Assembly (NCBI RefSeq): GCF_964656455.1
Contig: NC_135715.1
Coordinates: 75,591,414 to 75,655,413 of the forward strand
Length of the DNA stretch: 64,000 nucleotides
From: Halichoerus grypus
Taxonomy: Eukaryota; Chordata; Mammalia; Carnivora; Phocidae
Reading direction: 5' to 3'
Below, piece after piece: positions 24,173 to 35,650 of the stretch. The first letter of the stretch is position 1. Each line of letters opens with the position of its first letter. The position numbers and the translations under genes were made by a program. The notes under the pieces are model-generated. The model was not told where the DNA came from. It saw nothing but the letters and a program-made list of their open reading frames with translations, and ran no database searches.

Positions 24173-24543
24173 GTATGAGTTTCCTAGGGCTACTGTAACA
24201 AATTTCTAGCAACCAGGTGGCTCAAAACAAGAGGACTTTTTCCCATTGTTGTAGAGGCCAGAAGTCTGGGGATCTGTTCTGGCCTCTGCCTGGGATTTCC
24301 TGGCTTATAGATGCATCACTCTGTCCCCATATGACTGTCTTTACTTTCGTCTTTGTGTCTAAATTTCCCTCTTTTTCTAAGGACACCAGCCATTGGATTA
24401 GGGCTCCCCAAATCCAGCATGACTTCATCTGAACTCGATCACATCTACAAAGACGGTATTTCCAAATAAGATCATATTCACAGGCCCTGAGGGTTAGGGC
24501 TTCAATGTACCTTTTACAGGGGACATAATTCAACCCACAACTC
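24173..24543 (-). mobile_element. MLT1 (ERVL-MaLR) solo LTR, antisense
   Basis: GTTTCCTAGGGCTACTGTAA, GGTGGCTCAAAACAAGAGGA, AAGGACACCAGCCATTGGAT and GGGGACATAATTCAACCCAC occur in order. These are the complement of the MLT1 LTR consensus. No internal retroviral sequence adjoins it, so it is a solo LTR fragment without coding capacity. Confidence 0.85.
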
Positions 24544-26039
24544 TTGCTATTTGATCCATTAAACTTCCCTTAGACGAAGCTTCTGAATGGATAGACGTGA
24601 CATCAGGGCTTTTTGTCAAGTCTTTTTTTCCTCGGTTAATAACTTAACTTGCACTGTGGTTTCAAAACATGTTTTGAAGTGTCTCACTGGAGGTAATAAG
24701 ATCTATCTTGGCTTTTTACTTTTGTGAAGCAAAGAAAGGAATCTTGTATAGGAAGAAGAAATTCAGGACTCCTGACTAGGGAAAATACTTTAAAACAATA
24801 ATACAGAGAAGCAAGAGTTAAAAGGGCAGCCACTCAGCTGCAAAATTTGTTTAGAAAAGTTTATGACTTGGGTGTGAATCGGCCAATCAAGCTTAGAGCC
24901 CTGGATTGATCTGAAGCCAGGCTGCTGGGTTGTGAGGAGAAGCGTCAGTAGACACAGCTCTGGCATGACCACTTATGCCTTCACTGTCCTGGTGTAAAGG
25001 CAAGAAAGAATCTCAGAGAGCATGGATGTGGTCAACTGCTTGTTCCTTCAGTGTGTCTCTGGGCCACCCCTGCCGGTAGCAGAATCCGGGGTAGGTTATA
25101 ACTTGTGGAGTGTGGTGGTGGTGGGTGTTTGTAGTTGCGGGTATAATCACAGTCAAACTATGTTCCCTGGAATGAACCTCCGTTGTATTCTGGAAGTACG
25201 CAGACTCTGCCGAAAGGAGATTCAGTTTTAGAATACGCATCGAAGCTCAGATTTGTTTTACAAGGAATGTAAGTCTCTTCTGGCCAAGGATCACTGTCTC
25301 TCCCTCTTTTGTAGGAGTAAAGCGGAACTTTCAGTTGTATATATTATTCTGTTAACTAATTTTTGCACTTCCTAGGACATTCAGTACCACTTGGAAAGGC
25401 TGTTTTCTCCTTTTGTATCTTCAGTGGGACTGTATAAATAGTTCTAGGAGAATGACAGTCGGTTCTTAATGCGTACCCCCCGGTGGGAACTGTCGTTGAA
25501 ACTTGAGGCATGACGTGTTAAAGAAATCATCCTGTGCACGTCTCCTGCCCTCTCATTTCCTGCTCTGAGCATACCTGCCTTTATCCAGCCTCCTCACTTC
25601 CTGGAGTATGTTTTGGTCTCAGAAGGATCTCTTACCTGAACAACTAAGACAGCCTCCTGCCTTCCTACACCCATTTCCTTATTTTCCTGTCTGCATCAGT
25701 AAGGCTTCAGTGAGGCGTGCTGCATGTTGCGTAAGTGCAAAAAAAAAAAAAACCCAAAGAACAAAAACAACCTCAAAAAACTGCACGTAGTTAACTGTTA
25801 CCAGTTAGACTACTCCTTGCCTGTAATTTTGTCTTGCTTCTGTGTTTCTAACACCTTGTCTGAACCTTTTTATCACAGGGTGATAATATAAATGGCTTAT
25901 TCTTGTGTGCTTAAATTGTGCCACTTAGTTTAAATAATGTAGTTAAACTCTCCATAATATCCTGTTTTTCATATGTAATGCAAAAAATATTAACTTTTTC
26001 ATGATTTTTCATATTTTCCCATGATGGTGTCAGAGAGGA

Positions 26040-26580
26040 AAACCTTTTTCTCCACTGTCCTAGGCTTACTATGTGGGGGTGTGTGGAATTGAACTGACAA
26101 AAGACAGATTAGAAAAGACAGGTTTTTATTCATGTGAGTAAGTGGGAGTTGACAGGAAAAAGTGACTCCAGGAAGTGGTTAGAATTGGGGGCATTTATAC
26201 TTTCTCACTAGGGGAGGGGAGGTGGAGAAGGGCACTTATGGGAAACCCAGTGATTTAGGAAAGATAAATGGGAGGTCTGATAGTTTTGTGGCCACTGTCT
26301 GCTGAGGCCAGGGCTTCTCTTCTCAACTGATAAGAGTCAAATCTTCCCTGGTTGGAAGAAGAAAATCCTATCCCAGGATAGGATTGAACCTGCACAATTA
26401 TGGATTTATGACAACGGAGTTCTTTGGGGAGGCTCTGCTTTCAGGCAGATAAGGGAGTTCAGGGGGAAAAAAAGTCTCTTCTTGAATACCTTAGCTCAGG
26501 TAGAGGGTAGAATACCTTGAGCTCGGGTAGAATATACAGGGGTGTATTCTAGATCCCTCACTGGTGACTTGATTTAAATA
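26040..26580. repeat. Possible ancient LTR-like sequence
   Basis: A purine-rich stretch containing GACAGGTTTTTATTCATGTG and GATAAATGGGAGGTCTGATA looks like an old LTR-class repeat, but I cannot name the family. It may be unique intron. Confidence 0.3.
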
Positions 26581-26639
26581 TGAAGTTCCTTGCTGTCAGA
26601 AGCTGCAGACAGCATGGTAAGTGGTGACTGCTAGAACTT

Positions 26640-26845
26640 ACTAGCTTTGCAGCAGAGGTGACTTGGTACAGTGGGAACAGAAATTACAAGGCCCACATTT
26701 CAGTGTCTCTCTTACTGTGCGTGGGCTATGTGGCCCTGGGCAAGTCCCCTCACTTCCCTGGGTTTCTGTTTTCCTAATTTGAAAAATGATGGCAATGCAG
26801 TGGAGTGTCTGTAAATCCCTTTCTGCTTTCTTTGCTCTTCATGAG
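26640..26845 (+). repeat. MIR SINE fragment
   Basis: GCTATGTGGCCCTGGGCAAG followed by GGGTTTCTGTTTTCCTAATT and AAAATGATGGCAATGCAGTG matches the MIR core. Confidence 0.75.
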
Positions 26846-26861
26846 ATTTTTCATAGTACAG

Positions 26862-27177
26862 TGGGTCCTTGAACAACACAGGTTTGAATTGTGTGGGTCC
26901 ACCTCCACGTGGATTTTTTTTTTTTTATAAATACAGTTCAATACTGTAAGTGTATTTTCTCTTCCTTATGATTTTCTTGATAACATCTTTTTTTTTCTTT
27001 AGCTTATATTATTATAAAAACACAACATATGCTATGTATAGCATACCAAACATGTGTTAATTGACTTCCATCCAACAGTAGGCTATTAGTAGTTAAGTTT
27101 GGGGGAAGCCAAAAGTTAACATGCAGATTTTTGACGTACCAGGGGTCGGTACCTCAAACCGCTATGTTGCTCATAAA
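26862..27177 (+). mobile_element. Tigger-family (MER28-like) nonautonomous DNA transposon
   Basis: The left end GGGTCCTTGAACAACACAGG with GGTTTGAATTGTGTGGGTCC is a typical Tigger terminal repeat. Later, GTTAAGTTTGGGGGAAGCCA and AAAGTTAACATGCAGATTTT match its right half. No transposase frame remains. Confidence 0.75.
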
Positions 27178-27455
27178 TCAGCTGTGTATGATCTTAGGGA
27201 CCATGGAGGCACACGGGGTTGGAAATTATAGGAACTGTATTTGAGCTCTTTGTTGCCACTGACCGGCAAGCAGCATGCCCTGTTGAGCCAGTCCTGGGGG
27301 CAGGGCCAGGCTGCCTGGGGCCGTTCCGCTGCTGGCCTCCAGGCCTGGGTGGCCTGCTCTGCTTGCCCTGCCCTCCAGTACAACTCTGCTTGTTCTTGTC
27401 CTCTTCCCTGGGCCCTGGACTATTTTTATTTTTTATTTTATTTTTAAATAATAAC

Positions 27456-27672
27456 TGGGGGGTGGTTCAGTCGGTTAAGCGTCTGCCTTCAGCTCAGGTC
27501 ATGATCCCGGGGTCCTGGGATCGAGCCCCATATGAGGCTCCCTGCTCAGCAGAGAGTCTGCTTATTCCTCTCTCTCTTCCTCTGCCTCTCCCTGTGCTTG
27601 TGCTTGCTCTCTCTCTCTCAAATAAGTAAATACAATCTTTAAAAAATAATAAAATAAAAATGTGTTTAAAAA
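27456..27672 (+). repeat. Can-SINE, sense
   Basis: GGTGGTTCAGTCGGTTAAGC through AATACAATCTTTAAAAAATA forms the body. AAATAATAAC at 27446-27455 and 27673-27682 is a plausible duplication. The GCGCCTG head is eroded. Confidence 0.9.
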
Positions 27673-28322
27673 AAATAATAACCAGGGATGGGAGAAACGT
27701 CCTGTAGAATTAGGCAGCAGCCCTCCTCTGAACGCAGACTTTGAGGGGTGTGCTGACATAGAGGTTATCCGCAGGCAGGCTGAACCTGGGCACGGTTCGT
27801 CTACACAGGGCTTTTTAAGAGCAATAATTAACTGTGGCTGATAAAGACTATCTCACTTATCATTGGTATAGCATTTCATCCACACAAGGACCCATTCTTC
27901 CCCAGTGAACAGCGGCAGAACCAAATCCGCAGACCTTAAGTAACTGGATTTCCTGCATTTCCCCATGCTATTGTTATGTATATTTTGTATTTTGGGTGAT
28001 ACCATAGAAGTTCTTTCTAGCATCTCACAGTGGTATTGATTTTCTTAGTGTCTTTTATCATAGCTCATCCTCGGTCACCATACATCACTATTTAAATTAT
28101 GGTTTTAATTCAGCCTCCAGTTAAAGATGAATTGCTTATTTTAGTGCACATTTCAGTTATGTCTTCCTGTTACAGAAATAACTTTTTAAAAAAACAAACA
28201 AGTATACCAAGAAGGCCTCAAGGCAGGGCTGAAGAGGATGGATGGGAGGGAGTGTATGGCTTGTTCTTTTTCAATACCTTCCTGGATTTTGGTGCTCACC
28301 TAACTTGTTCGCATTTGAAAAG

Positions 28323-28688
28323 GTTGTGACAGAGGAATCCTGGAGGCGGGACTCATCCCGGGATGAAGAAAGGACGGAGTCTCAGAGGATCACCAGGAGG
28401 AAATGGGGTTCTGGGAGGAGATCAAGGCCCCGACCGCTCTCTGACTATGGCCAGCTGGCCACCCGGAGTCTGTCTATTCCCGAAGACTCAGTTGCTGTGG
28501 ACCCCCAGAAAGAGGACACCGTGGAGGGAGATCGCCAGCCAAACACGGCCTCTGCAGATGCTGCAGACCAGAACCCTGCCATGGGCTCCCCCAAAGGAAG
28601 CTGGAGAAGACGCCCCATCTCCGTGATAGGCGGGCTCAGCTTCTATGGGAACAGCCCGACAGAGGAAATAGAGAGTCTTCTAACCCGA
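28323..28688 (+). CDS. SPATA13: SPATA13 (ASEF2) coding exon upstream of the APC-binding region
   Basis: The exon has 122 codons with both ends in phase 0, so it joins the large exon (ending GluGlu) and the next exon without adjustment. The donor is CGA|GTAAGA. The acceptor (GAAAAG|GTT) has a poor pyrimidine tract. The first 80 residues are charged and Arg/Ser-rich. The last third carries the recognised block RRRPISVIGGLSFYG (95-109), then EEIESLLTR. From memory, the short human isoform (652 residues) starts inside this exon. The aligned position here is codon 75, ACG at 28545, and the nearest in-frame ATG downstream is codon 87 (28581). The frame continues 54 codons into the intron before a stop. 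No domain with enzymatic function lies here; the exchange-factor module is downstream of the window. Confidence 0.94.
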
Positions 28689-30406
28689 GTAAGACCTGGC
28701 GTGCTTCTACCAAAGCTAACAGAGCCCTCCAGTTTCCTGGCCTTTGTTCTCCCCTATGAACTAAACAGGCTGCTGCTTTTCTTTCTTCTGTCTGCCTCAA
28801 GGACAACAGACTCCCAACCTTTCTTCCTGACTCTGAAAACACTCATGAATTAACCTACCATCTGACATGTGGATGCCTTTTACTAATCTTCTGTCTTTCC
28901 TGGAGTCTCAAAACAATACAGGAAACTAGTGTGCTGTTTGTCCTAAACCACCTGAGATCTGAATAAGGAGAAGGTAGCAGTGCATATTTAGTGAGCTTGC
29001 TGAAAGAAGTTCTTGAAAGAGGAAGTGTCCTCCGATATTAAAAAATAAAGATAAGAAAATAAGAAACCAGTTTTTAAAGGGCTAAGGAAATTGGTTTCCT
29101 ACCATTTTTTAACTCTTAACATTCAAGTTGCTGCTTTGCAGCTGCTTTACCAATAAAATTTTTATATTTTCCCCTTAGTATTTCAACAAATATTTATCAG
29201 TTACCCAACGAGCACTCTGGGGCCACAAAACATTTAAATAAAGGCCCTGTTCAGGAGGAGTGTATGTTATTTGGTGAGACCTAGCCATGGTCAGGGGTTC
29301 CCAGAACAGTACATGAGTAAGCATCCAGTTTTACTTTTTGAGCTTGCTAGCTGACATCATCAATAACTCCTAAAATTCTCTTAAAAGGGGAGAAAAATCT
29401 ATGTTAGTATTGGATTTTATGTTTACATTCTCCCTAAGCCCAGCCCAATGCCTTGTTTATAGCAAGCACTCAGATTCCTCGAGTTACATTGAATTGCATT
29501 CTAAAGGTAAAAAAATGAAGTGGAAGAATCCCACGAACTTTTTGCATCAGTAGGATGCGCTGTACACTAGGAAATGATTCTGAACCAGAGCAAACCGTAT
29601 ATCTGTTTTAACTTGAAACACAGTATGGGGAAAAATCAAAAGCACTTAGAAATTATTTCACTTCAGAGCATTAAGAAGGAATGTGGTAAGATCACTTTAT
29701 GCACTGTAGGCTCATTTAGGGAACTGGGTGGGGAAATATGAAGAAAACCTAAGGAAAGCATAAGCCAGCTTGGCCTTTGATTTATAGAGATGGTCCACGG
29801 GGAAAAATCAACAGGGTACATAGGTGATTCTAAAGAGACCTGGGTGAATTCGTGGAAAGTGGAAAACCAACTCTTCTTTTAAACGAAGCTCAGTTGTCAT
29901 GATAGTTGAGGAAAGGAGCATTTGTATCCCACAAATGCGTACCTAGTGGCTGCACTTGGATGTGCCTGGCAGGTATGCCAGTCCCAGTCTGTCCTCCAGG
30001 ACCGTCTGCTCGCCCTGGAGGCTGCTGCTGGGAACACATCTTCTTACCTTTCCGCCCCTGACTCCGTGTGAGAAAGCCACCACTTCCTAAATCTGCTTCT
30101 CTTCTTGGACGCTTTGCTTTTACTGAGCGTTACCCCTGGTATATTGCTGACAAATAACATGAAATGTGTTGCTGTGAGGTAAGAGCCCTTGAGTCAATAG
30201 TGGTTGTTTAAAATCTTGGAATAAGTCATTGCCACCGCACCTGGGTGCAGCCTGAAGCTCTTGCCACGGTCTGGAGAAAGTGTCTCGAGTGTGTGCGTGG
30301 CTTGGAGGTGACAGTGCCGAGTTGCTCGGGGCTGTGTGTGTGAAGAGCTTTGCAAGAGGTGCCACTTCCTGGCATCCCCTCACAGCGTTTTGCTTTCCTT
30401 TTGTAG
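28689..30406 (+). other. SPATA13: SPATA13 intron, 1.7 kb, repeat-poor
   Basis: It starts GTAAGA and ends in a strong pyrimidine tract with TTTTGTAG. I see no SINE, LINE or exon in it. A GC-richer stretch lies at 29,940-30,340 just before the exon. Confidence 0.85.
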
Positions 30407-30551
30407 CCGGCAGCCAGGCCTCCTGTGCCCGCTCACCAGGTGCTGCCCTACAAGGCGGTTTCGGCCCGGTTCCGGCCCTTCACCTTCTCCCAGAGCACCC
30501 CCATTGGGCTGGACCGAGTGGGACGCCGGCGGCAGATGCGAGCATCCAATG
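30407..30551 (+). CDS. SPATA13: SPATA13 (ASEF2) exon encoding the APC-binding region
   Basis: The exon encodes 48 codons plus one base. It starts in phase 0 after TTTTGTAG and ends AATG|GTGAGT, leaving a first-position G; the next residue in human SPATA13 is Val, which fits. Recognised segments are PAARPPVPAHQV, YKAVSARFRPFTFSQSTPIG and LDRVGRRRQMRASN. In the family this stretch (ABR) works with the following SH3 domain: it binds the armadillo repeats of APC, which relieves autoinhibition of the DH domain. Residues look intact and the match to recalled human protein is very close, consistent with strong constraint. Confidence 0.96.
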
Positions 30552-31030
30552 GTGAGTCTCCCAGGCCCACCCTGGTTGGGGGCTCCCTTTTCAGAAACTG
30601 GTGTGGAGTCCTCAGTTGGACTGTTCCCAGTGAAACCAAGGTGGCCATTCGATTGTGCACCTCTCCGCTGCCTCTGGGCCAGGGCGTTGTTCCCCTGGGA
30701 GTGAGGAGAGCTCATCTCAGAGGCTGCAGACGTGAGGGTGTCGTCAGCCCTCTGGAGTGAGTGCTCTGTGTCACCACAGTGACCCCGTTTGAGAAGTTTG
30801 CTCCCCTTATGTCTGTGTACCTAAGTTCCTGTAGGTGGAGAGCTAAGAATGGAGTCCCAGGCATTTGTCTGAACCTTTCTGAAGCTCTTTCTGGGTGTTT
30901 GAGATTCACTGATGCCAAAGAAAAGTTTGTCTGATACAGTAGTAGCTAATATGCTATCACAGTACTTACCCAGTAAACACTTGTTGATTTGAATTAAAAC
31001 CACATGTTTTTGGAATGATGTTTACGTTCT

Positions 31031-31227
31031 TTTTTTTTTTTTTAATTTTATTTATTTATTTGAGAGAGAGAATGAGACAGAGAGAGAGCACGAGACGGGG
31101 GAGGATCAGAGGGAGAAGCAGACTCCCTGCTGAGCAGGGAGTCCGATGTGGGACTCGATCCCAGGACTCCAGGATCATGACCTGAGCCGAAGGCAGTCGC
31201 TTAACCAACTGAGCCACCCAGGCGCCC
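31031..31227 (-). repeat. Can-SINE, antisense, inserted in the tail of another SINE
   Basis: TACGTTCTTTTTTTTT is present on both sides (from 31023 and from 31228). The body ends GAGCCACCCAGGCGCCC. It landed in the poly-T tail of the next element. Confidence 0.93.
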
Positions 31228-31231
31228 TACG

Positions 31232-31480
31232 TTCTTTTTTTTTTTAATAAATGGAATCATTTCATTTTTTAATTTTTTAAAAAGATTTTTATTTATTTAA
31301 AAGAGAGAGTGAGCACAAGTAGGGGGGAGGGAACGAGCGAGGGAGAGGGAGAAGCAGACTCCCCACTGAGCAGGGAGCCCGACGTGGAGGGATCCTGATG
31401 TGGGGCTCCATCCCAGGACCCTGGGATCATGACCTGAGCTGAAGGCAGAAGCTTAACCGACTGAGCCACCCAGGCACCCC
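31232..31480 (-). repeat. Older Can-SINE, antisense
   Basis: The outer duplication TGATGTTTACGTTCTT (31016-31031) and TGATGTTTACATTCTT (31481-31496) encloses both SINEs, which shows that this one came first. A short AATAAATGGAATCATTTCAT segment interrupts its tail. Confidence 0.92.
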
Positions 31481-31589
31481 TGATGTTTACATTCTTAAAA
31501 AAGAAAATCTTCCCTTATACTAATTCACGTCGGTGCCAGTCAGCTGGTCAGATAAGAATGGCGTGGCCTGTTGTGCACTGGGCAAGAGT

Positions 31590-31850
31590 AACGAGTTAAT
31601 ATTTATTGAGGACTTACCATGTGGCAGACTGTTCCTTGTGCTCTGATGTATTAGCTCATTTGATCTTTGTAGCTACCTGCCATATTAGATGCTATTATTA
31701 TCCTCATTTTTACAGATGAAAAAGCTCAGGTATACAGGGGTAGACTGCCCTAAGTCACTCACCCAGGAGGGGGCAGAAATGGGATTTGAATCTACAAACA
31801 GAACTTTTAATACCAAGTGGTTCATTTTTAACCACTGAACTATATTGACT
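31590..31850 (-). repeat. MIR SINE, antisense
   Basis: ATTTATTGAGGACTTACCAT, TATTATCCTCATTTTTACAG and CCCTAAGTCACTCACCCAGG are the complement of MIR in order. Confidence 0.82.
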
Positions 31851-32639
31851 CTTTAAAGAAGTGCTATGATTATAGCTCCAACGGCAGGGTTTCCTGTCTT
31901 ACTTTTAGAAATGAATATCATGCGGTGAGCACAAGAGTAGGAGCTGGGCATTAGGAAACCCAACTACTGCCTCAGCCGGGCCACCACCTCACTGTGTGGG
32001 CAAGTCCTGCACGTGAGGGTGGCGACTGAAGCTGTAAGAAGGGGTGAGGTTTCAACAGCCTTGAAGAAGGTGGAGGGTGTCACTTGAAGGACTGAAATTC
32101 TAGGGAGAGGAGGAGAGGGAACAGGATGGGTCGAGGAAGGGAAAGAACAAGGAGGTATGGACTCCCTGGTCAAGGGAGGCATTTCTAAGGACAGGTAGAA
32201 GAGGATGATGGCTAGTGACCAAAAATGGTAACAAGAAGGTCACTGATGGATTCTGACAGAAATCGTTGAGGACCATGGCCCAGGAGGTCACACTGGGTGG
32301 TGAGAAGTCAGAGAGTTGGTAAGTGGTGAGAAAATGCTGTCACCCCCACTTGTGTTGCCATGGTTTCTAACTCGTGTCACATACACTGAGAGGACTTAAG
32401 GTGGGACTTGCAGGTGGAGGTTGAGGGAATTTGTGAACATCTCATGCCTTTGTCAACCCCTCAACCAAGGAGGCTAGACACCTGGGAGTCCTTGCCCCCC
32501 TCCTCGGGGAGTCACTAAATCCCATCCTTTGGCTTTCAGGGTCACCTTGCTTCTCAGGCTCCTTAACCCTTCCCCTCACAGCCACCCCCTCACCTCCTCA
32601 GGCCAAGTTTTCATACACTCTGTAGTCACAGTCACTGTT

Positions 32640-32990
32640 TATGTTCAACTCTTTCCAAGCATTAGAATCAAGTCCCAGGTCCTTAAATGAGTTTATAGGC
32701 TTTTGTGCAACCCGAGTCTCACTTTCCATCTGTTTCTCTCCTTTCTCCCTCCAGAGCTTGCCATCCAGTGTTCTGCATCTTCTCTAGGCTTTCACACTCC
32801 CTCTGTGCTTCTCACATTGCCCCTTTGCCTAGAGCTCCCTTCTTTCCCATTACCTTATGTCAACATTCTCATTCCCTTGTGTGCCCTTGGAGACAACGTG
32901 CATTCATTGTCTTCCTCCTGCAAAGCCGCTCAGCGCCAGGCCCCATGTTCATCCCCTCTGATCCAGTCATCCACCTCTGGTGATGTGTTT
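32640..32990 (+). repeat. Possible L2 fragment
   Basis: CT-rich sequence with TAGAATCAAGTCCCAGGTCC, GAGCTTGCCATCCAGTGTTC and CCCTTTGCCTAGAGCTCCCT resembles the L2 3' region. The open frames here read repeat, not gene. Confidence 0.45.
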
Positions 32991-33231
32991 TTAGAAAGTC
33001 ATCCAAAAAGAAAAAAAGCTGTATGCACAAGATAGCCTTCACAGTGTTGTGATGGCACGAAAGTCAGAGCACAGTAAATGTTCATTCACAGCGGAATAGT
33101 GAGTTGGGGTGCTGCGTGGGCCCCTACCTCACAACAGTTTACAACACAGATAGGAAAACCCTGCAACAACATGAAAAGGGACGGCTACGGTTTTAACGTG
33201 AGAAGAAAAATAGGAAATAAAACCATGTTTA

Positions 33232-33625
33232 GTGTATGAATTTGCTAAGGCTGCTGTAACAAAGTACCACAAACCCGGTGGCTTAAACAGCAGAAGTTTG
33301 TGTTTCAGCACCGGAGGCTGGAAGTCCGAGGAAGGCCTTGGCGGGGTGGTTCCTTTCAAGGGCAGGGTCGCGGAGTCTCTGCTGGCTCCCATCCCAGCTT
33401 CCGGGTGTCTCGGGTGCCTTGCGTCTTGGCAAGTAGATGTACTGCCTTTATCCCTGCCTCCATCTCCATGTGGCTTTCTCCCTGTCCTTGAGGTAGGGCC
33501 CACCCTAATAATCTCCTCTTAACTTGATCATCTACTAAGACTTTATTTCCAAATAAGGTTACTTTGATGGTACTAGGGGTTAGGATTTCAGCATCTGTAT
33601 GGGGGACATAATTCAACCTATAACA
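33232..33625 (-). mobile_element. MLT1 (ERVL-MaLR) solo LTR, antisense
   Basis: TTTGCTAAGGCTGCTGTAAC, GTGGCTTAAACAGCAGAAGT, GGAGGCTGGAAGTCCGAGGA, AGGGCCCACCCTAATAATCT and GGGGACATAATTCAACCTAT follow the complement of the MLT1 LTR. No retroviral genes flank it. Confidence 0.9.
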
Positions 33626-34284
33626 TATACCACGATCACAACAATATACGACATGAATACATATGTTCAAAGATTTAACAGGAATAATGCAAAAATGAAA
33701 TTCATGTGGTTAGGATGGAATGTAGGTGATTTCTCCTCCAATCCTGTATACATACATACAAACAGCTTATTTCTGTGCTTTCTGTAATAGTGTTTTGTTT
33801 TGACTTCAATGTTCTTTTGTTGAGAAGCAACAAAAACGAACTCTGACCAGCTGAAGCAAAAAAAGAATTTATTGGAAGGGTGTCTGATGTCCCCAGAGTT
33901 GAAAGAATGGCTAGAGAACCAGTCTAGGAAATGGATGGCCTTTAGGGTTGTTCCTGGGAATCAAGGAACCACTTGGAAGAAGCTGAGGGAAGCACGTAGC
34001 AGGAGGGCATAGGAATGAGTGAAGGCCAACATTCCTTCTGTCACTTAAAAGTCAAAATCCCAGGATAGGGAAATCAACCCTTGAAGCTCAGGTGAGGTGT
34101 CTACTGCCTGGTGGCACTGGAACAGGGAGAAGGGCGGGGGGCCTCCAGAGACCCTTTGCCTTCCATATTGGGACGCAGGTACATGGTACCCTGTCACCGA
34201 GGCTGAACACAATGGAAAGGAGGTCATTCCCCTAGAGGAAATCCAAGTAGTGTTAGAAATAGAAGTAGATTCTGGACAGGTTCT

Positions 34285-34480
34285 CCATTTGTTTGTTCAT
34301 TCATTCATTCATTCATTCATTCATAGATCCAGTAACTACTGAGTGCTTACCATGTGCCAGGTGACAGCAGGGAACAGAACAAAGCCCTTAAATCACTTAT
34401 TCCAGTGAGGGGATAATGAATTAACAAGTGACTATGTAACCGGGCAGGTGGTACTATAAAGAAAAATGAAGCAGGGTGGA
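34285..34480 (-). repeat. L2 3' end, antisense, with an (ATTC)n tail
   Basis: About seven TTCA/ATTC units (34296-34324) precede GAGTGCTTACCATGTGCCAG, the complement of the L2 3' terminus. AACAAGTGACTATGTAACCG and GGTACTATAAAGAAAAATGA follow. Confidence 0.7.
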
Positions 34481-35179
34481 GGGTGTTCATTTTTTTAAAA
34501 ATGTCATTCTGACGTGATGTACCTACTCCATGTATAATTAAAAACCCTCTCGCTCCTTCCCTTGAGGGAGACAACCCAGAGGCTCATCAGTTACTGCAAA
34601 CAGCTCCGAGTCTAGGCCCTCCGGAGCAGTAGCCGTTTCTTCCTCAGTTCTGTTGCAGTGCCTTTTCTACTGTGTATGCCCAGAGGGAAATTTATGCAAC
34701 ACACCCTTACTGTGGTAGTGGAAGGAGGTGGAGGAGGAAAGGAAATAGAAAATAAATAAATATTATGTATATATATGTGATACCACACGAGGAAATCTCT
34801 TTCTTCTGCTTCTGGCTGCAAGGCCATACGTGCTATTGTTGACTTTGCTCATCTCGTGCTGGCCGCACATCCCCCCTACCCCAGCGCCTGCCCAGTACCT
34901 TACCTGGTAGTGTCCTTTGCCAGGTGAGGTGGCCCAGACCTTCACCCCATGGTGTGGAGCTGGAGTGGTCCTGCTTGCTTAGAGTTGCCATTGTCTTTTT
35001 TCTTCCCCTCCCTCAGTCAAAAGCAGTCCATCTGTAAAAATGTGTGGGGCACCAAGCGGAGCCTGCCGGGCACTGGTTTTACCATGTGGGGTGGGGTGGA
35101 GGGTAAAGCATCACCAAGTTCACATGCTAGCATTGAATCCAATCCAGTAAGTCAGTAAATACCCTTCTCTCGGGCAGTA

Positions 35180-35650
35180 ATGATTGCTCTGGGGAACATG
35201 AATGTGGGTGACGTGGTAGGGAGTGTCGGGAAGGGCACGGCAGAGGGTGACCCAGTGTCCCTAAGGAGGTGACGCCTGAGTGGAGGCTTGAAAGATGAGC
35301 AGGAGCCAAAGATCTGAGGGAGGCGAGGTCCCCGTGGCAGGCACTTCAGGTGCCCAGAGGTAGGCTGGCACTTGATGTGTCTGAGGTTCAACGAGAGGGC
35401 CCTTGACCAGAGTTCAGGAAACAAGGGCAGGAGAAGAGGGCGTTGCAGTCTGGCTGGGAGGCTGCGGCCAGATAGAAAGGGCATTGCAGGTCTCGGGTAG
35501 GACTTGGAGTGAAACGGGAAGCCACTGCCAGCCGGGGAGTGATAGGCACTGATTGAAGCTTTAGAGAGGAAGGATGGTTTGGGGGAGAAAAGACAGAGGA
35601 AGGGAGACTGACTTGGAGGTTATTGCATAAGTCCAGTTGAGAAACCGTGG
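35180..35650 (-). repeat. L2 fragment, antisense
   Basis: CTAAGGAGGTGACGCCTGAG, GGCTTGAAAGATGAGCAGGA, GGGAAGCCACTGCCAGCCGG and GGTTATTGCATAAGTCCAGT match the complement of L2 in order. The frames called on either strand here are repeat-derived. Confidence 0.65.

Larger units (their letters stand above)
4508..28322 (+). other. SPATA13: SPATA13 intron, 23.8 kb, repeat-rich
   Basis: It begins GTAAGG and ends in a pyrimidine-poor acceptor (GCATTTGAAAAG at 28311-28322). A branch-point-like CCTAAC lies about 20 bases before the end. No internal exon is supportable. The listed SINEs, an antisense L1M, a carnivore L1 insertion, MIR, MER5, MLT1 and Tigger remnants occupy much of it. Long stretches such as 4,600-6,970, 7,690-8,940, 17,890-19,460, 21,440-23,300 and 24,550-26,030 look like unique AT-rich intron in which I see nothing specific. 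Confidence 0.85.

Noticed and set aside
24173..24543. Possible endogenous retrovirus
   Set aside because: Only an MLT1 LTR is present. There is no internal gag, pol or env sequence next to it or to the copy at 33,232-33,625.
27219..27629. 136-codon frame in GC-rich intron
   Set aside because: It runs into a sense Can-SINE and has no recognisable domain or splice context.
30336..30760. Frames of 111-122 codons overlapping the APC-binding exon on both strands
   Set aside because: They are alternate-frame shadows of the 145 bp exon or its read-through into the intron; only the exon frame matches SPATA13.
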